A stretch of 43,022 bases of DNA, taken from NCBI GenBank assembly GCA_934317005.1, contig CAKREB010000023.1, forward strand, positions 1 through 43,022, in the 5' to 3' direction. Below are positions 1 to 9,657 of this stretch, piece after piece. Source of the DNA: an uncultured Lachnospiraceae bacterium. Its GTDB lineage: Bacteria > Bacillota > Clostridia > Lachnospirales > Lachnospiraceae. Position 1 is the stretch's first letter, and the number at the start of each line of letters is the position of its first letter. The translations under genes were made by a program, and so were the position numbers. Under the pieces are notes generated by a model. That model did not search any database and was not told where the DNA came from. It worked only from the letters and a program-made list of their open reading frames with translations.

Positions 1-94
1 CATCAGCAATTCCTAAGCCTTTTCGCAAAGGCGTGCGAAAAGCGCGGGAAAAAGCATCCGCTGAAAGCTTAGTCATTGCTGTTGTGTCAGGCTA

Positions 95-172
95 TTCGCC
101 AAAATCTATATCTGCAAGCCTTTTATACAAGCGAGCTTGTAACAAGGCTTGCAGATATAGATTTTTGGCGAA
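95..172. repeat. Long near-perfect inverted repeat (hairpin or cruciform)
   Basis: The arms are 95-122 and 144-172. They are complementary over 28 bases apart from one extra A in the right arm. The inner part 127-140 forms a further 6-bp stem (ACAAGC / GCTTGT). There is no T-run directly after the right arm, so it is not a typical intrinsic terminator. The rest of 1-298 holds no gene I can support; short reading frames through it are just the two arms read in different frames. It may be a MITE-like or REP-like element. Confidence 0.75.
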
Positions 173-298
173 CTGTGGCATTATCACAAAAATCTTACAT
201 GAATCAAAAAAATGGTATATGGAAATATATTGGATTAGTTGGTAGCATATGATTATAGAATTGAACAGGAAAAGTTCCAAAAAGGAGGAACCTTTGAG

Positions 299-1840
299 AT
301 GGAAAAACGTTTGAAAAGAGGGGCGGGAATTTTACTGCCAATTAGTAGCTTACCGTCACCTTATGGAATTGGAAGCTTTGGAAAGGCTGCATATCATTTT
401 GTGGATCAGTTAGAAGAAGCGGGACAAAAGTATTGGCAGGTATTGCCGATTGGTCCGACAAGTTATGGCGACAGTCCGTATCAGTCTTTTTCTACTTTTG
501 CAGGTAATCCTTATTTTATTGATTTGGATCTTTTGGTAGAAGAAGGATTGCTGGAAGAAGAGGACTTGACACAGATTGATTGGGGAGAGTTATGCTTTGA
601 TGTAGATTATCAAAAGATGTACCAGAATCGGTACAGAGTATTGAAAAAGGCATTTTATCGTTGTGGAAAATTAGAGAAGGAACGTATTCGTAAATTTTGT
701 GAAAGAGAAAAAGAATGGCTGCCAGAGTATTGCTTATTTATGGCATGTAAGGATTATTTTGGCGGGATTGAATGGCTGGCATGGGAGGAAGATATCCGTC
801 TTCGAGAAGAGAAAGCACTTGCCTATTATAAAGAATTGCTGAAGGAAAAAATTGAGTTTTGGGAGTTTGTGCAGTACAAGTTTGATAGTCAATGGAATCA
901 TCTGAAAACATATGCCAATAAAAAGGGAATTGAGATTATTGGAGATATTCCAATCTATGTTGCAATGGATAGTGCAGATATCTGGGCCAATCCAACACAG
1001 TATCAGTTAGATGAAACATTGCATCCGATAGATGTAGCCGGATGCCCACCAGATGCATTCAGCGATTACGGACAGAAGTGGGGAAATCCTTTGTACGACT
1101 GGGATGCCATGAAACAAGATCAGTTTTCATGGTGGAAAAAAAGAATAGCAGCAGCGTCAAAACGTTACGATGTGATTCGGATGGATCATTTTATTGGAAT
1201 GGTTCGTTATTATGCTATTCCGGCAGAGGGAGTACCGGTGGATGGAGAATTTCGTCAGGGACCCGGCATGGATCTGATCGAAGCAATCGAGGAGGCACTT
1301 GGTGATAGTTCTATGATTGCAGAGGATCTGGGGGTTTTAGTACCGGGAGTGAAGGAAACTTTGGAAAAAGCAGGCTACCCTGGTATGAAAGTGTTGGAAT
1401 TTGCCTTTGATGGAAATACAAAAAATGAATATCTTCCACACTGTTATGGAAGAAATTGTGTGGTATATAGTGGAACGCATGACAATGAGACATTGCTCGG
1501 ATATTTTGATTCTCTTCCCAAAAAGGGATTTGATTATCTGTGCCGTTATGTTAATACAACAGATCGCAAGAAGCTTTCAAGGGAAGTAATCCGTCTGGCA
1601 TATCTGAGTGTTGCCGATACCGTTATCATTCAGATGCAGGATATTTTGGAAAAAGACAATTCAGCCCGTATGAATCTTCCGTCAACGATTGGAACCAATT
1701 GGAGATGGAGAATGAAGCAGGGAGAGTTCAATGCAGAAAAGATAGCATGGTTAAGGGAAATGGCAGAAATTTATGACCGTCTTCCAAAGAAGCAGACAAA
1801 ACAAGAAGGATCAAATAAGGAGGAGAAAGTATCATGTTAA
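299..1840 (+). CDS. malQ: 4-alpha-glucanotransferase (amylomaltase)
   Basis: GH77 enzyme of 513 aa, the usual length, that transfers alpha-1,4-glucan segments between maltodextrins in the cytoplasm. The fold is complete: N-terminal SSLPSPYGIGSFG, and catalytic residues D296 in VIRMDHF (nucleophile), E342 in IAEDLG (acid/base) and D395 in SGTHDNET. An upstream in-frame ATG at 239 exists, but the start at 299 follows AAAGGAGGAA at 281-290 and begins with the family's normal N-terminus. The stop overlaps the start of glgP by 7 bases, so the two are translationally coupled and act together: MalQ makes longer chains, which the phosphorylase shortens to glucose-1-phosphate. No sugar transporter lies next to them in this window. 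Confidence 0.96.
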   Translation: MEKRLKRGAGILLPISSLPSPYGIGSFGKAAYHFVDQLEEAGQKYWQVLPIGPTSYGDSPYQSFSTFAGNPYFIDLDLLVEEGLLEEEDLTQIDWGELCFDVDYQKMYQNRYRVLKKAFYRCGKLEKERIRKFCEREKEWLPEYCLFMACKDYFGGIEWLAWEEDIRLREEKALAYYKELLKEKIEFWEFVQYKFDSQWNHLKTYANKKGIEIIGDIPIYVAMDSADIWANPTQYQLDETLHPIDVAGCPPDAFSDYGQKWGNPLYDWDAMKQDQFSWWKKRIAAASKRYDVIRMDHFIGMVRYYAIPAEGVPVDGEFRQGPGMDLIEAIEEALGDSSMIAEDLGVLVPGVKETLEKAGYPGMKVLEFAFDGNTKNEYLPHCYGRNCVVYSGTHDNETLLGYFDSLPKKGFDYLCRYVNTTDRKKLSREVIRLAYLSVADTVIIQMQDILEKDNSARMNLPSTIGTNWRWRMKQGEFNAEKIAWLREMAEIYDRLPKKQTKQEGSNKEEKVSC

Positions 1841-4104
1841 AAGAGTTTGTTCAGACAAAGTACAATAAGGATATTGCTGCATGCAGTAACGAGGAATTAT
1901 ATTTTGCACTGTTGGAGCTGACAAAGGAAAAAGCGAAAGAAAAGGAAAGTGCGGAAGGAAAGAAAAAAGTATATTACATATCTGCTGAGTTCTTGATTGG
2001 TAAGCTGTTATCAAATAACCTGATCAATTTGGGATTGTTTGATACGGTAAAGAAGGAATTGCGTGATGCCGGAAAAGACATCGGTGACATTGAAGAGATT
2101 GAGAATGAGCCATCCTTGGGAAATGGTGGTCTTGGTCGTCTGGCAGCCTGCTTTCTGGACTCGATTGCAACACTGGGTATCAATGGTGATGGTATTGGTA
2201 TCAATTATCATTTAGGCTTATTTAAGCAGGTATTTGAAAATAATTTGCAGCATGAGTATCCAAATCCATGGATTACCAAGGAAAGCTGGCTGACGGATGC
2301 AGGAAAGAGTTATACAATTCCATTTCGCTATCATACAGTAGAGGCAAAGCTCTATGATATTGCTGTAACAGGATATAATAATAGAACCAATAAGCTGCAT
2401 TTATTTGATATCGAAAGTGTAAAAGAAAATTTGGTAGAAGATGGTATTTCTTTTGATAAAGATGATATCGAGGAGAATCTGACATTATTTCTCTATCCGG
2501 ATGACAGTGATGAGAAGGGACAGCTTCTTCGTATTTATCAGCAGTATTTTATGGTTTCGGCAGGAGCGCAGTATATTTTAGAAGAATGTGTGGCAAAGGG
2601 ATCTAATCTGCATGATCTTGCGGATTATGCTGCCATCCAGATCAACGATACGCATCCGAGCATGGTTATTCCTGAATTGATCCGTCTGCTGATGGAAAAG
2701 GGAATCTGCATCGAAGAGGCAATGGAGATCGTGTCGAAGACTTGTGCGTATACAAATCATACAATTCTTGCAGAAGCATTGGAAAAATGGCCATTATCTT
2801 ATCTGTGGAAGGTAGTGCCACAGTTAATTCCAATTATTTATGCACTGGACAATGAGGTGCGTAAGAAATTTGATGATCCATCGGTATATATTATTGATGA
2901 GAGTGACAGAGTTCATATGGCACATATGGATATGCACTATGGATACAGCATCAATGGTGTGGCATATCTTCATACCGAGATTTTGAAAAACAGTGAACTG
3001 CACAATTTCTATCAGATCTATCCGGAAAAATTTAATAATAAGACCAATGGTATTACATTCCGCAGATGGCTGATGCATTGTAACGAGGAATTGACACAGC
3101 TTATTACAGAATGTATTGGTGATGGTTTTAAGAAAAATGCAGATGAGTTGGAAAAGTTAGCTGCATTTGTGGATGACGATGTTATTCTTGACAGGTTGTT
3201 GTCTATTAAGAAGAAGAAAAAGGCAGAATTAGCAGAGTATCTGAAAAAGACACAGGGAATTGAGATTAATCCGGAAGCAATCTATGATATCCAGATTAAG
3301 CGTCTGCATGAGTATAAGCGTCAGCAGCTCAATGCATTGTATTTGATTCATAAATATCTTGAGATTAAAAAGGGAAAGAAGCCGGAAACACCAATCACAG
3401 CTATTTTTGGGGCAAAGGCAGCACCGGCATATGTTATTGCAAAGGATATTATTCATCTGATTTTGTGTTTACAGCAGCTGATTGAAAATGATCCGGAGGT
3501 CAGCCCATACTTAAAGGTAGTTATGGTAGAAAATTATAATGTAACAAAGGCTTCTAAGCTGATTCCTGCGTGTGATGTTTCAGAGCAGATTTCGCTGGCA
3601 TCCAAAGAGGCAAGTGGAACCGGTAATATGAAGTTTATGTTAAATGGTGCTGTGACACTCGGTACAATGGATGGTGCCAATGTAGAAATTTCGGATCTGG
3701 TAGGAAAAGAAAACATCTATGTATTTGGAGAAGATAGTGATACCGTTATTAAGCGTTATGAAGAGGGAAGTTATTGCTCTCGTGATTATTACGAAAAGGA
3801 TGCCGTATTAAAAGAAGCGGTTGACTTTATCGTTAGTGATCAGATGCTTGCGGTAGGTGATAAAGAACATTTGACAAGATTATACAATGAATTGTTAGGA
3901 AAAGACTGGTTCATGACATTCCCGGATTTTGAAGATTATGTGGCAACAAAAGAGGCTATGTTTGGGGATTATGCAGACCGTAAAGCATGGGCAAAGAAGA
4001 TGCTTGTTAATATCAGCAAAGCGGGCTTCTTCTCATCTGACCGCACAATTGCGGAATATGACAGAGATATCTGGAAAACAGGAACCGTAAAACCATTCGC
4101 ATAA
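1834..4104 (+). CDS. glgP: Glycogen/maltodextrin phosphorylase
   Basis: PLP-dependent GT35 phosphorylase of 756 aa that releases glucose-1-phosphate from alpha-1,4-glucans. The PLP lysine is K600 in EASGTGNMKF, followed by the conserved GTMDGANVEI segment. The N-terminal substrate and phosphate region shows SLGNGGLGRLAACFLDS. It is somewhat shorter than proteobacterial and mammalian enzymes (about 800-840 aa), mainly in the middle, as seen in many clostridial forms. The ribosome binding site AAGGAGGAG at 1818-1826 lies inside malQ and the ATG overlaps the malQ stop, so the pair is one transcript. Whether glycogen or imported maltodextrin is preferred cannot be told from sequence. Confidence 0.95.
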   Translation: MLKEFVQTKYNKDIAACSNEELYFALLELTKEKAKEKESAEGKKKVYYISAEFLIGKLLSNNLINLGLFDTVKKELRDAGKDIGDIEEIENEPSLGNGGLGRLAACFLDSIATLGINGDGIGINYHLGLFKQVFENNLQHEYPNPWITKESWLTDAGKSYTIPFRYHTVEAKLYDIAVTGYNNRTNKLHLFDIESVKENLVEDGISFDKDDIEENLTLFLYPDDSDEKGQLLRIYQQYFMVSAGAQYILEECVAKGSNLHDLADYAAIQINDTHPSMVIPELIRLLMEKGICIEEAMEIVSKTCAYTNHTILAEALEKWPLSYLWKVVPQLIPIIYALDNEVRKKFDDPSVYIIDESDRVHMAHMDMHYGYSINGVAYLHTEILKNSELHNFYQIYPEKFNNKTNGITFRRWLMHCNEELTQLITECIGDGFKKNADELEKLAAFVDDDVILDRLLSIKKKKKAELAEYLKKTQGIEINPEAIYDIQIKRLHEYKRQQLNALYLIHKYLEIKKGKKPETPITAIFGAKAAPAYVIAKDIIHLILCLQQLIENDPEVSPYLKVVMVENYNVTKASKLIPACDVSEQISLASKEASGTGNMKFMLNGAVTLGTMDGANVEISDLVGKENIYVFGEDSDTVIKRYEEGSYCSRDYYEKDAVLKEAVDFIVSDQMLAVGDKEHLTRLYNELLGKDWFMTFPDFEDYVATKEAMFGDYADRKAWAKKMLVNISKAGFFSSDRTIAEYDRDIWKTGTVKPFA

Positions 4105-4196
4105 AAGTAATAGCTTTTATAAATTTTCTCTTAAACCGGCACTGCACACACGGTGCCTGATACTCCACGATTGTGTGAGTATACTCCTTATTTATG

Positions 4197-4236
4197 AAAG
4201 GGTATTCCAAAGTTTTGTTTGGAATACCCTTTTTGG
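4197..4236 (+). terminator. Intrinsic terminator of malQ-glgP
   Basis: A 15-bp perfect stem (4197-4211 with 4218-4232) has a 6-base loop and is followed by a T-run. It lies about 90 bases after the glgP stop and before the two-component genes, so it should end the malQ-glgP transcript. Confidence 0.88.
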
Positions 4237-4315
4237 GGCGTTATGTGTTATACTAATAAGTAAAAAAGAAAATAACGGACAGGCATTCTGTTTTGCAGGA
4301 TGAAGAGGTGAAAGA

Positions 4316-5848
4316 ATGATTAGGATTTTAGTCGTTGATGATGAAAAAATTGAAAGAAATGGAATCCGTTTTCTGTTAAAGAAGGTCGGCATTGATGCAG
4401 AGATGATAGAGGCGACCAATGGTGTCAAGGCATTGGAAATATTGGAAAAAGAGCGGGTAGATTTGCTGCTTACCGATATCAAAATGCCATTTATGGATGG
4501 TTTGACATTAATACAAAATGTAGTGGAAAAGTATCATGACATGAAGATTATTATCTTTAGTGGCTATGGTGAGTTTGAATATGCAAAGCGTGCGATGGCA
4601 TACAATGTTAACAATTACATTTTAAAGCCGGTTGATCCAAAGGAATTTGAAACAACAATGAAAAAAGTCATGAAGGAGATTGAGGATGAGAGACTGGATC
4701 GGGAACTACAGGAAGAAAGCATTCAGTTTGTGCGGGAGCATCTGCTTCTTTCTATTATCAATGGCGTGAAGAAGGAAGAGCTTCTGAACCAGTCAGAAAA
4801 GCTGATTTCGCTTGACTTTATCAAAAATTATCACTGTATGATGCTTTTGGAATTTGATCGTGAATTCTTTGGCAGAAAAGGGATGGAGTTTAAGGAAGAT
4901 ATTATCAAAAATAGCAATAAAAAGCTGCAATATCTGAACTTAAATCAGCAACAGGCACTTCTTTTGTTTGAAGATATCAAGGAAAAGGAACGCCGCAGTT
5001 TTGCCAATGAAATCCTAGAAAATATCAAACAGCGTTATGGTGAGACCTGTTATATTGCGGTCAGTGCCTACTATAATGAAGAGATCATTCTAGCAGCATG
5101 TTATGAAGAGATGGAACGTCTGATGGAAAATAAATTTTATCTTCCGGACAGCCATATTTTTGTGGAAAATGATGAAAGTGCCGATGTGGTGGAAAAGACA
5201 ATTGAAGATGATATGCTGATGAAACAGCTTAGGCAGGATATTAAAGTGAAGGATATGGTTGGTCTGCGGGAGCATTTTGATCTATTGTGTGAAAAATACC
5301 GTGGTAAAAAAGCATTTTCACAGATGTATGTGAAATTTGTTTTTTCTAATCTGATGAAAGATATCTATGATACACTTCCGGACAAGAAGCAGTCCGGATT
5401 AAATGAAGCGGTAGATAAGTTGTACCGTGCCAATGATTTTTCGGAGGTTATGACGATTTTACAGAAGGGGATCGAACAGTTAGAAGAAGTCTTTGCAGTC
5501 AATCCACAGATGATGCACCGTGAGATTGAGACGGTGAAAGAATATATCTATGCTAATTATGACAAGGAATTGAGCGTAGATCTGTTAGCGGAACAGGTAT
5601 ACATGGCGCCAAGCTATCTGAGTCATATTTTTAAGAAAGAAACAGGGCAGAATTTAAGCAAATTTATCAAAGCTCTGCGTATGGAAAAGGCAAAGGAAAT
5701 GTTAATGGAGTCGCACAATAAGATTGTAAATATCAGTTATGCGGTAGGCTATCCGAATGTCTCTTATTTTTGCCAGAGTTTCCGGGAGTATTTTGGTGTA
5801 AGTCCACAGAAGTTTAGAAATCAGGGGGAAGGCGATGAAATCCATTAG
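4316..5848 (+). CDS. YesN-type response regulator with AraC-family DNA-binding domain
   Basis: Cytoplasmic two-component response regulator of 510 aa. Residues 1-120 are the receiver domain, with acidic residues D8 and D9, phospho-acceptor D54 in LLLTDIKMP, and a conserved lysine in YILKPVD. A long middle region of about 280 aa without a clear domain follows. The C-terminal 100 aa carry the two helix-turn-helix motifs of AraC regulators (LAEQVYMAPSYLSHIFKKET and SYAVGYPNVSYFCQSF). The kinase gene begins inside its 3' end (14-base overlap), so the pair is co-translated. YesMN-type systems usually control carbohydrate uptake and use. The malQ-glgP neighbourhood fits this, but no sugar ABC transporter is present here and the target is unknown. 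Confidence 0.93.
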   Translation: MIRILVVDDEKIERNGIRFLLKKVGIDAEMIEATNGVKALEILEKERVDLLLTDIKMPFMDGLTLIQNVVEKYHDMKIIIFSGYGEFEYAKRAMAYNVNNYILKPVDPKEFETTMKKVMKEIEDERLDRELQEESIQFVREHLLLSIINGVKKEELLNQSEKLISLDFIKNYHCMMLLEFDREFFGRKGMEFKEDIIKNSNKKLQYLNLNQQQALLLFEDIKEKERRSFANEILENIKQRYGETCYIAVSAYYNEEIILAACYEEMERLMENKFYLPDSHIFVENDESADVVEKTIEDDMLMKQLRQDIKVKDMVGLREHFDLLCEKYRGKKAFSQMYVKFVFSNLMKDIYDTLPDKKQSGLNEAVDKLYRANDFSEVMTILQKGIEQLEEVFAVNPQMMHREIETVKEYIYANYDKELSVDLLAEQVYMAPSYLSHIFKKETGQNLSKFIKALRMEKAKEMLMESHNKIVNISYAVGYPNVSYFCQSFREYFGVSPQKFRNQGEGDEIH

Positions 5849-7556
5849 AAAAGTATTCAAGGATTATAAGCTGCGTCATAAACTGATGGGAATCTATATC
5901 TGTATTGGCACAATCCCGATTTTTCTCATGGGGATTTTTGCGTATTATCAACAGAGAACAACCTTGATCGAGAATGAAACGCAGAATATAGCAGATGCAC
6001 TTTCACAGGGGGTATCCCGGTTTGATTCACAGGTATTGGTTTATGAAAATATGTCGGATTATATTGCGTTTAACAGTTTGATTTCCAATGTGTTGTTGAC
6101 GGACTATTCGTCTACTTATGAAATGTATGAACAATATGCTAACTATATCGATCCGGCACTATCTTCTTTGAAATGTTTCAATCCCAATATCAGGCAGTTG
6201 ACTATTTATGTAGATAAAGACATTGTTCCACATGATACTACAGTGGCATCGCTTGATCTGATTGCAGAGAAAGAATGGTATAAAAAAGCGAAATTGACGC
6301 AAGCCGTGAACTGGAAGATTGATATGGACACCAGAAAGGCATTTTGTATCAGAAAGATGCCGATTATGGAACAGGCAGGGAAAAAGGGAATTTTATATGT
6401 AGAGGTAGATTATGCAGATCTATTTGCCAGTTTTAACCAGATTTTTCAGGAAGATTATGGGATTTTTGTTTATAATAAAGATAGGGAGACGGTTTATCAG
6501 AGTGGACATTTTACGGATGAAAATGAAGAGTGGGAGTTGACAGATACAGAGCTTTTGAAGGAATTACAAAAGCAGAAGCAGGGAAAGAAAACAGAATATT
6601 CCATCGTAGAAAAAACACTTTCTACCGATGGCTGGAATGTTGTGCTGTACCGTCCGGAAAAGATTTTGGCAGATGCAGCAAATAATCTCTTGTATCTGGT
6701 AGTTGGACTTGCTACAGTCTGTGTGATAGCATCGTTACTTGCAGCAATTGCTTTTTCAAGGATTGTTGTCAGAGATATTGAGAGGCTTCAAAAGAATATG
6801 AAATCAGTCGGAGAAGGAGATATGACCCTTCAGGTTACAAGTGATGCTCAGGATGAGATTGGTGATCTGATCCGTGGATTTGGCAATATGTTGGAAAAGA
6901 TTAATCATTTGATTCATGCAGTATATGAGGGGAAGCTTTTACAGAAGAAATATGAAATGCGTGCATTGCAGGCACAGATTAATCCACATTTCTTATACAA
7001 TTCGTTGTCTCTAATCAATTGGAAGGCAATAGAAGCGGGAAAAGAAGATATCAGTAAGTTAACACTTGCGCTGTCTTCCTTTTATCGTACCTCACTTAAC
7101 CGTGGCAATAATATTTTGACGATTGAACGGGAATTGGAGAATATGGAATCATATTTGAAAATCCAGTCTTGTATGCATGATGATTCCTTTGATGTGATAT
7201 TAGATGTTGATGAAGATATTTATCCATATGAGACATTAAATCTGATCTTGCAACCACTTGTGGAAAATTCGATTGAACATGGAATCGACCTGTTAGAAGA
7301 TCGAAAGGGATACATTAAGATCATAGGCAGAATGGATGAAGAAAAAATATATCTGATTGTAGAGGACAATGGTATTGGCATTGAACCGGAAGTATTAGCG
7401 TCTATTTTAGAGTTTAAGACAAGAGGATATGGTGTGCGGAATGTGAATGAGAGAATTACATTATATTATGGTGAAGAATACCGGCTTCAGATAGAAAGTG
7501 AGGTAGGAAAGGGTACCCGTTCCACGATCACGATTCCAAAACGTAAGATGGAATAA
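5835..7556 (+). CDS. YesM-type sensor histidine kinase
   Basis: Membrane sensor kinase of 573 aa. TM1 lies at about 17-37 and TM2 at about 284-307, enclosing an extracellular sensor of about 245 aa (dCache-like by topology; inference). A HAMP linker spans 308-360. The His_kinase domain carries H385 in QINPHFLYNSL, and the HATPase domain has the N box LVENSIEHG (475-483) and G box DNGIGI (511-516). It should phosphorylate the regulator encoded just upstream, whose stop it overlaps by 14 bases. The start has GGGGGAAGGCG before the ATG. The ligand is probably a sugar or oligosaccharide by family habit; the sequence does not say which. Confidence 0.94.
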   Translation: MKSIRKVFKDYKLRHKLMGIYICIGTIPIFLMGIFAYYQQRTTLIENETQNIADALSQGVSRFDSQVLVYENMSDYIAFNSLISNVLLTDYSSTYEMYEQYANYIDPALSSLKCFNPNIRQLTIYVDKDIVPHDTTVASLDLIAEKEWYKKAKLTQAVNWKIDMDTRKAFCIRKMPIMEQAGKKGILYVEVDYADLFASFNQIFQEDYGIFVYNKDRETVYQSGHFTDENEEWELTDTELLKELQKQKQGKKTEYSIVEKTLSTDGWNVVLYRPEKILADAANNLLYLVVGLATVCVIASLLAAIAFSRIVVRDIERLQKNMKSVGEGDMTLQVTSDAQDEIGDLIRGFGNMLEKINHLIHAVYEGKLLQKKYEMRALQAQINPHFLYNSLSLINWKAIEAGKEDISKLTLALSSFYRTSLNRGNNILTIERELENMESYLKIQSCMHDDSFDVILDVDEDIYPYETLNLILQPLVENSIEHGIDLLEDRKGYIKIIGRMDEEKIYLIVEDNGIGIEPEVLASILEFKTRGYGVRNVNERITLYYGEEYRLQIESEVGKGTRSTITIPKRKME

Positions 7557-7614
7557 AATGGGAAGAGTATCTTTTGAACTCAAAATGATTTAGATTTAAT
7601 AGGAAGTAATTCAG

Positions 7615-7668
7615 AAATGCCGAAAATAGGGAACGGTATCATATCGTAGCTTGTTTTCGGCATTTTTT
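7615..7668 (+). terminator. Intrinsic terminator after the kinase gene
   Basis: An 11-bp stem (AATGCCGAAAA at 7616-7626 with TTTTCGGCATT at 7654-7664) is followed directly by a T-run. The loop is long (27 bases). It separates the two-component operon from the RelA/SpoT-type gene. Confidence 0.75.
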
Positions 7669-7793
7669 GGGTTGCATCATGGGGATTTTACGAATATAAT
7701 AAGAATCACAATTGAAGTTGGGACAATCAATTAGAAAGATAAAAATATATCATAGATAATTGTGATACATAAAGTACAAATGGAGTGAAGACT

Positions 7794-9569
7794 ATGGACA
7801 ATGACATCATGTTAGAGGGGCTATATGATCAGTTGATCAAAAACTTGCAGACATATCATCCGGCGGCAAATGAGAATGGTATAATCCGCAAAGCGTTTGA
7901 GGTGGCAAAAAAAGCGCATGAAGGGCAGATGCGTAAATCAGGAGAGCCTTTTGTGATCCATCCGGTCAAAGTAGCAATCATTTTATCAGAGTTGCATTTG
8001 GATAAGGAAAGTCTGATTGCAGCTTTGTTGCATGATGTGGTGGAAGACACGGCTCTGACGAAAGAGGACATCTGTAATCTATTTGGTGAAGAAGTGATGT
8101 TCTTAGTGGATGGTGTAACCAAAATCACAAAAATGTCAGAAAATGTGACAAAGGCAGAGATGAAGCTTGAGAGTTTTCGCAAGCTGATTTTGGCAACGGC
8201 AACAGACATTCGTGTGATCATTATTAAACTTGCAGACAGATTGCATAATATGCGTACCTTACAATTTCAGCGTCCGGAAAAACAGATTGAGATTGCGACA
8301 GAGACGTTGGATATTTATTCTCCGATTGCGCAACGTCTGGGAATTTCGGTTCTGAGCATGGAATTGGAGGATCTGTCGTTTTCTTATTTATTTCCTAAAG
8401 AGTATCAGGAAATCAGTCTGAGACTGGAGAGCTTTCAGGTAGACCGGAAGATGAACATGATCCTGTCAGAGATTAATCGTGAGTTGTCAGAGTCGGGCTT
8501 TCATTTCCAGTTACGATATGAACGAAAACATTTGTTTAGCATTTACCGTAAGATGATTAATCGTGGTAAGACTCTGGATGAATTATATGATATTGCTGCA
8601 GTAAAGTTAATCGTAGGTTCTGTGGGAGACTGCTATTCGATTCTTGGTATTCTGCATAATATGTATAAACCGGTTCCAAATCGTATCAAGGACTATATTG
8701 CTATGCCGAAGGAAAATATGTATCAGTCACTTCACACGACGCTTGTCGCTAAAAATGGTATCCGTTTTGAGGTACAGATTAAAACAAAGGAAATGGATAT
8801 GGTTGCCAGATACGGTGTGTTGGCACATTGGAAATATGGAGAAAGTGAAGAGGCTGCGCGTGAGATCAGCAGAAGCCAGTGGAAGAAATCAATGTGGTTG
8901 AAGCGTATTTTGGAGTGGCAGCAGGACATTACCAACAATGCAGAGTTTATCGATCTGGTAAAAGGAGATTTTGATTTGTTCTCAGAGACGATTTCCTGTT
9001 TTACACCAAAGGGGGATGTAAAGCGTTTGCAGAAAGGCTCTACGCTGGTGGATTTTGCCTATGCAATCCATAGTGATATCGGAAATAAGATGATCGGGGC
9101 CTATGTCAACCGCATGAAAAAGGCACCGGACTATGTGTTGCAAAATGGTGATTTTGTAGAAATCGTTACGGCAGAAAAGGACGGTGGACCACGCAGGGAG
9201 TGGTTAAATTTTGTAAAGACAGGGAATGCCAAAAACCAGATTAAGAAGTTTTTCCGTGGAAGTCTGTTACAGTATGGACTGGAAACAGCGCAAAAACGCC
9301 AGGAAAAAGAATGTGACGAAAAGAACAATGTTGTGGCAAAGATTGAGCTTTCTCTACATCCGATGCAGGGAATAGAGATATTAAAGCCAATCACTTTATA
9401 TGTCTTGTCTAAGAAACTGCATGTGCTTGCCTTTGCTTATGAGGAAAAGAGTGCCATATTGAAGTTGAGCATCTGTCTGGAGAGCGAGAAAGAGCTGGAG
9501 CAGCTTGTACGGGAAATGGAACTGCTGCAGTATGTGGAAAAGGTAACTTGTAGTAAGAAGGAGCGGTAA
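7794..9569 (+). CDS. RelA/SpoT-family (p)ppGpp synthetase/hydrolase, shortened C-terminal half
   Basis: Alarmone enzyme of 591 aa. The HD hydrolase domain (about 35-185) keeps H56, H80-D81 (LLHDVVEDT) and KLADRLHNMRTL. The synthetase domain (about 225-350) keeps RYERKHLFSIYRKM (241-254), RIKDYIAMPKENMYQSLHTT (297-316) and FEVQIK with E326, so both activities look possible. A TGS domain (about 400-460) follows, and the last ~75 aa look ACT-like. Only about 50 aa separate TGS and ACT, against roughly 190 in standard Rel, so the helical and zinc-finger/conserved-cysteine part is missing. I chose the ATG at 7794, with TGGAGTGA 6 bases upstream; an in-frame GTG at 7785 lies inside that site. It is probably a second RSH beside a full-length Rel elsewhere (inference). 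Confidence 0.9.
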   Translation: MDNDIMLEGLYDQLIKNLQTYHPAANENGIIRKAFEVAKKAHEGQMRKSGEPFVIHPVKVAIILSELHLDKESLIAALLHDVVEDTALTKEDICNLFGEEVMFLVDGVTKITKMSENVTKAEMKLESFRKLILATATDIRVIIIKLADRLHNMRTLQFQRPEKQIEIATETLDIYSPIAQRLGISVLSMELEDLSFSYLFPKEYQEISLRLESFQVDRKMNMILSEINRELSESGFHFQLRYERKHLFSIYRKMINRGKTLDELYDIAAVKLIVGSVGDCYSILGILHNMYKPVPNRIKDYIAMPKENMYQSLHTTLVAKNGIRFEVQIKTKEMDMVARYGVLAHWKYGESEEAAREISRSQWKKSMWLKRILEWQQDITNNAEFIDLVKGDFDLFSETISCFTPKGDVKRLQKGSTLVDFAYAIHSDIGNKMIGAYVNRMKKAPDYVLQNGDFVEIVTAEKDGGPRREWLNFVKTGNAKNQIKKFFRGSLLQYGLETAQKRQEKECDEKNNVVAKIELSLHPMQGIEILKPITLYVLSKKLHVLAFAYEEKSAILKLSICLESEKELEQLVREMELLQYVEKVTCSKKER

Positions 9570-9657
9570 GCAATATGACAGGCGATATGTTTCTGAACAG
9601 TGGATTTTGCAGAAGGTTTAGCTGATGGCTCTGTTAGGGAGAACAAAGGAGGAAAAC

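Noticed and set aside
1..76. Minus-strand frame open to the left edge (begins MTKLSADAFS) and plus-strand frames through 1-245
   Set aside because: No ribosome binding site, several competing open frames in the same bases, and the plus frames run through the hairpin arms. Not enough to call a gene.
9437..9646. 69-codon minus-strand ORF overlapping the 3' end of the RelA/SpoT-type gene
   Set aside because: Serine-rich shadow of a well-supported gene on the other strand.
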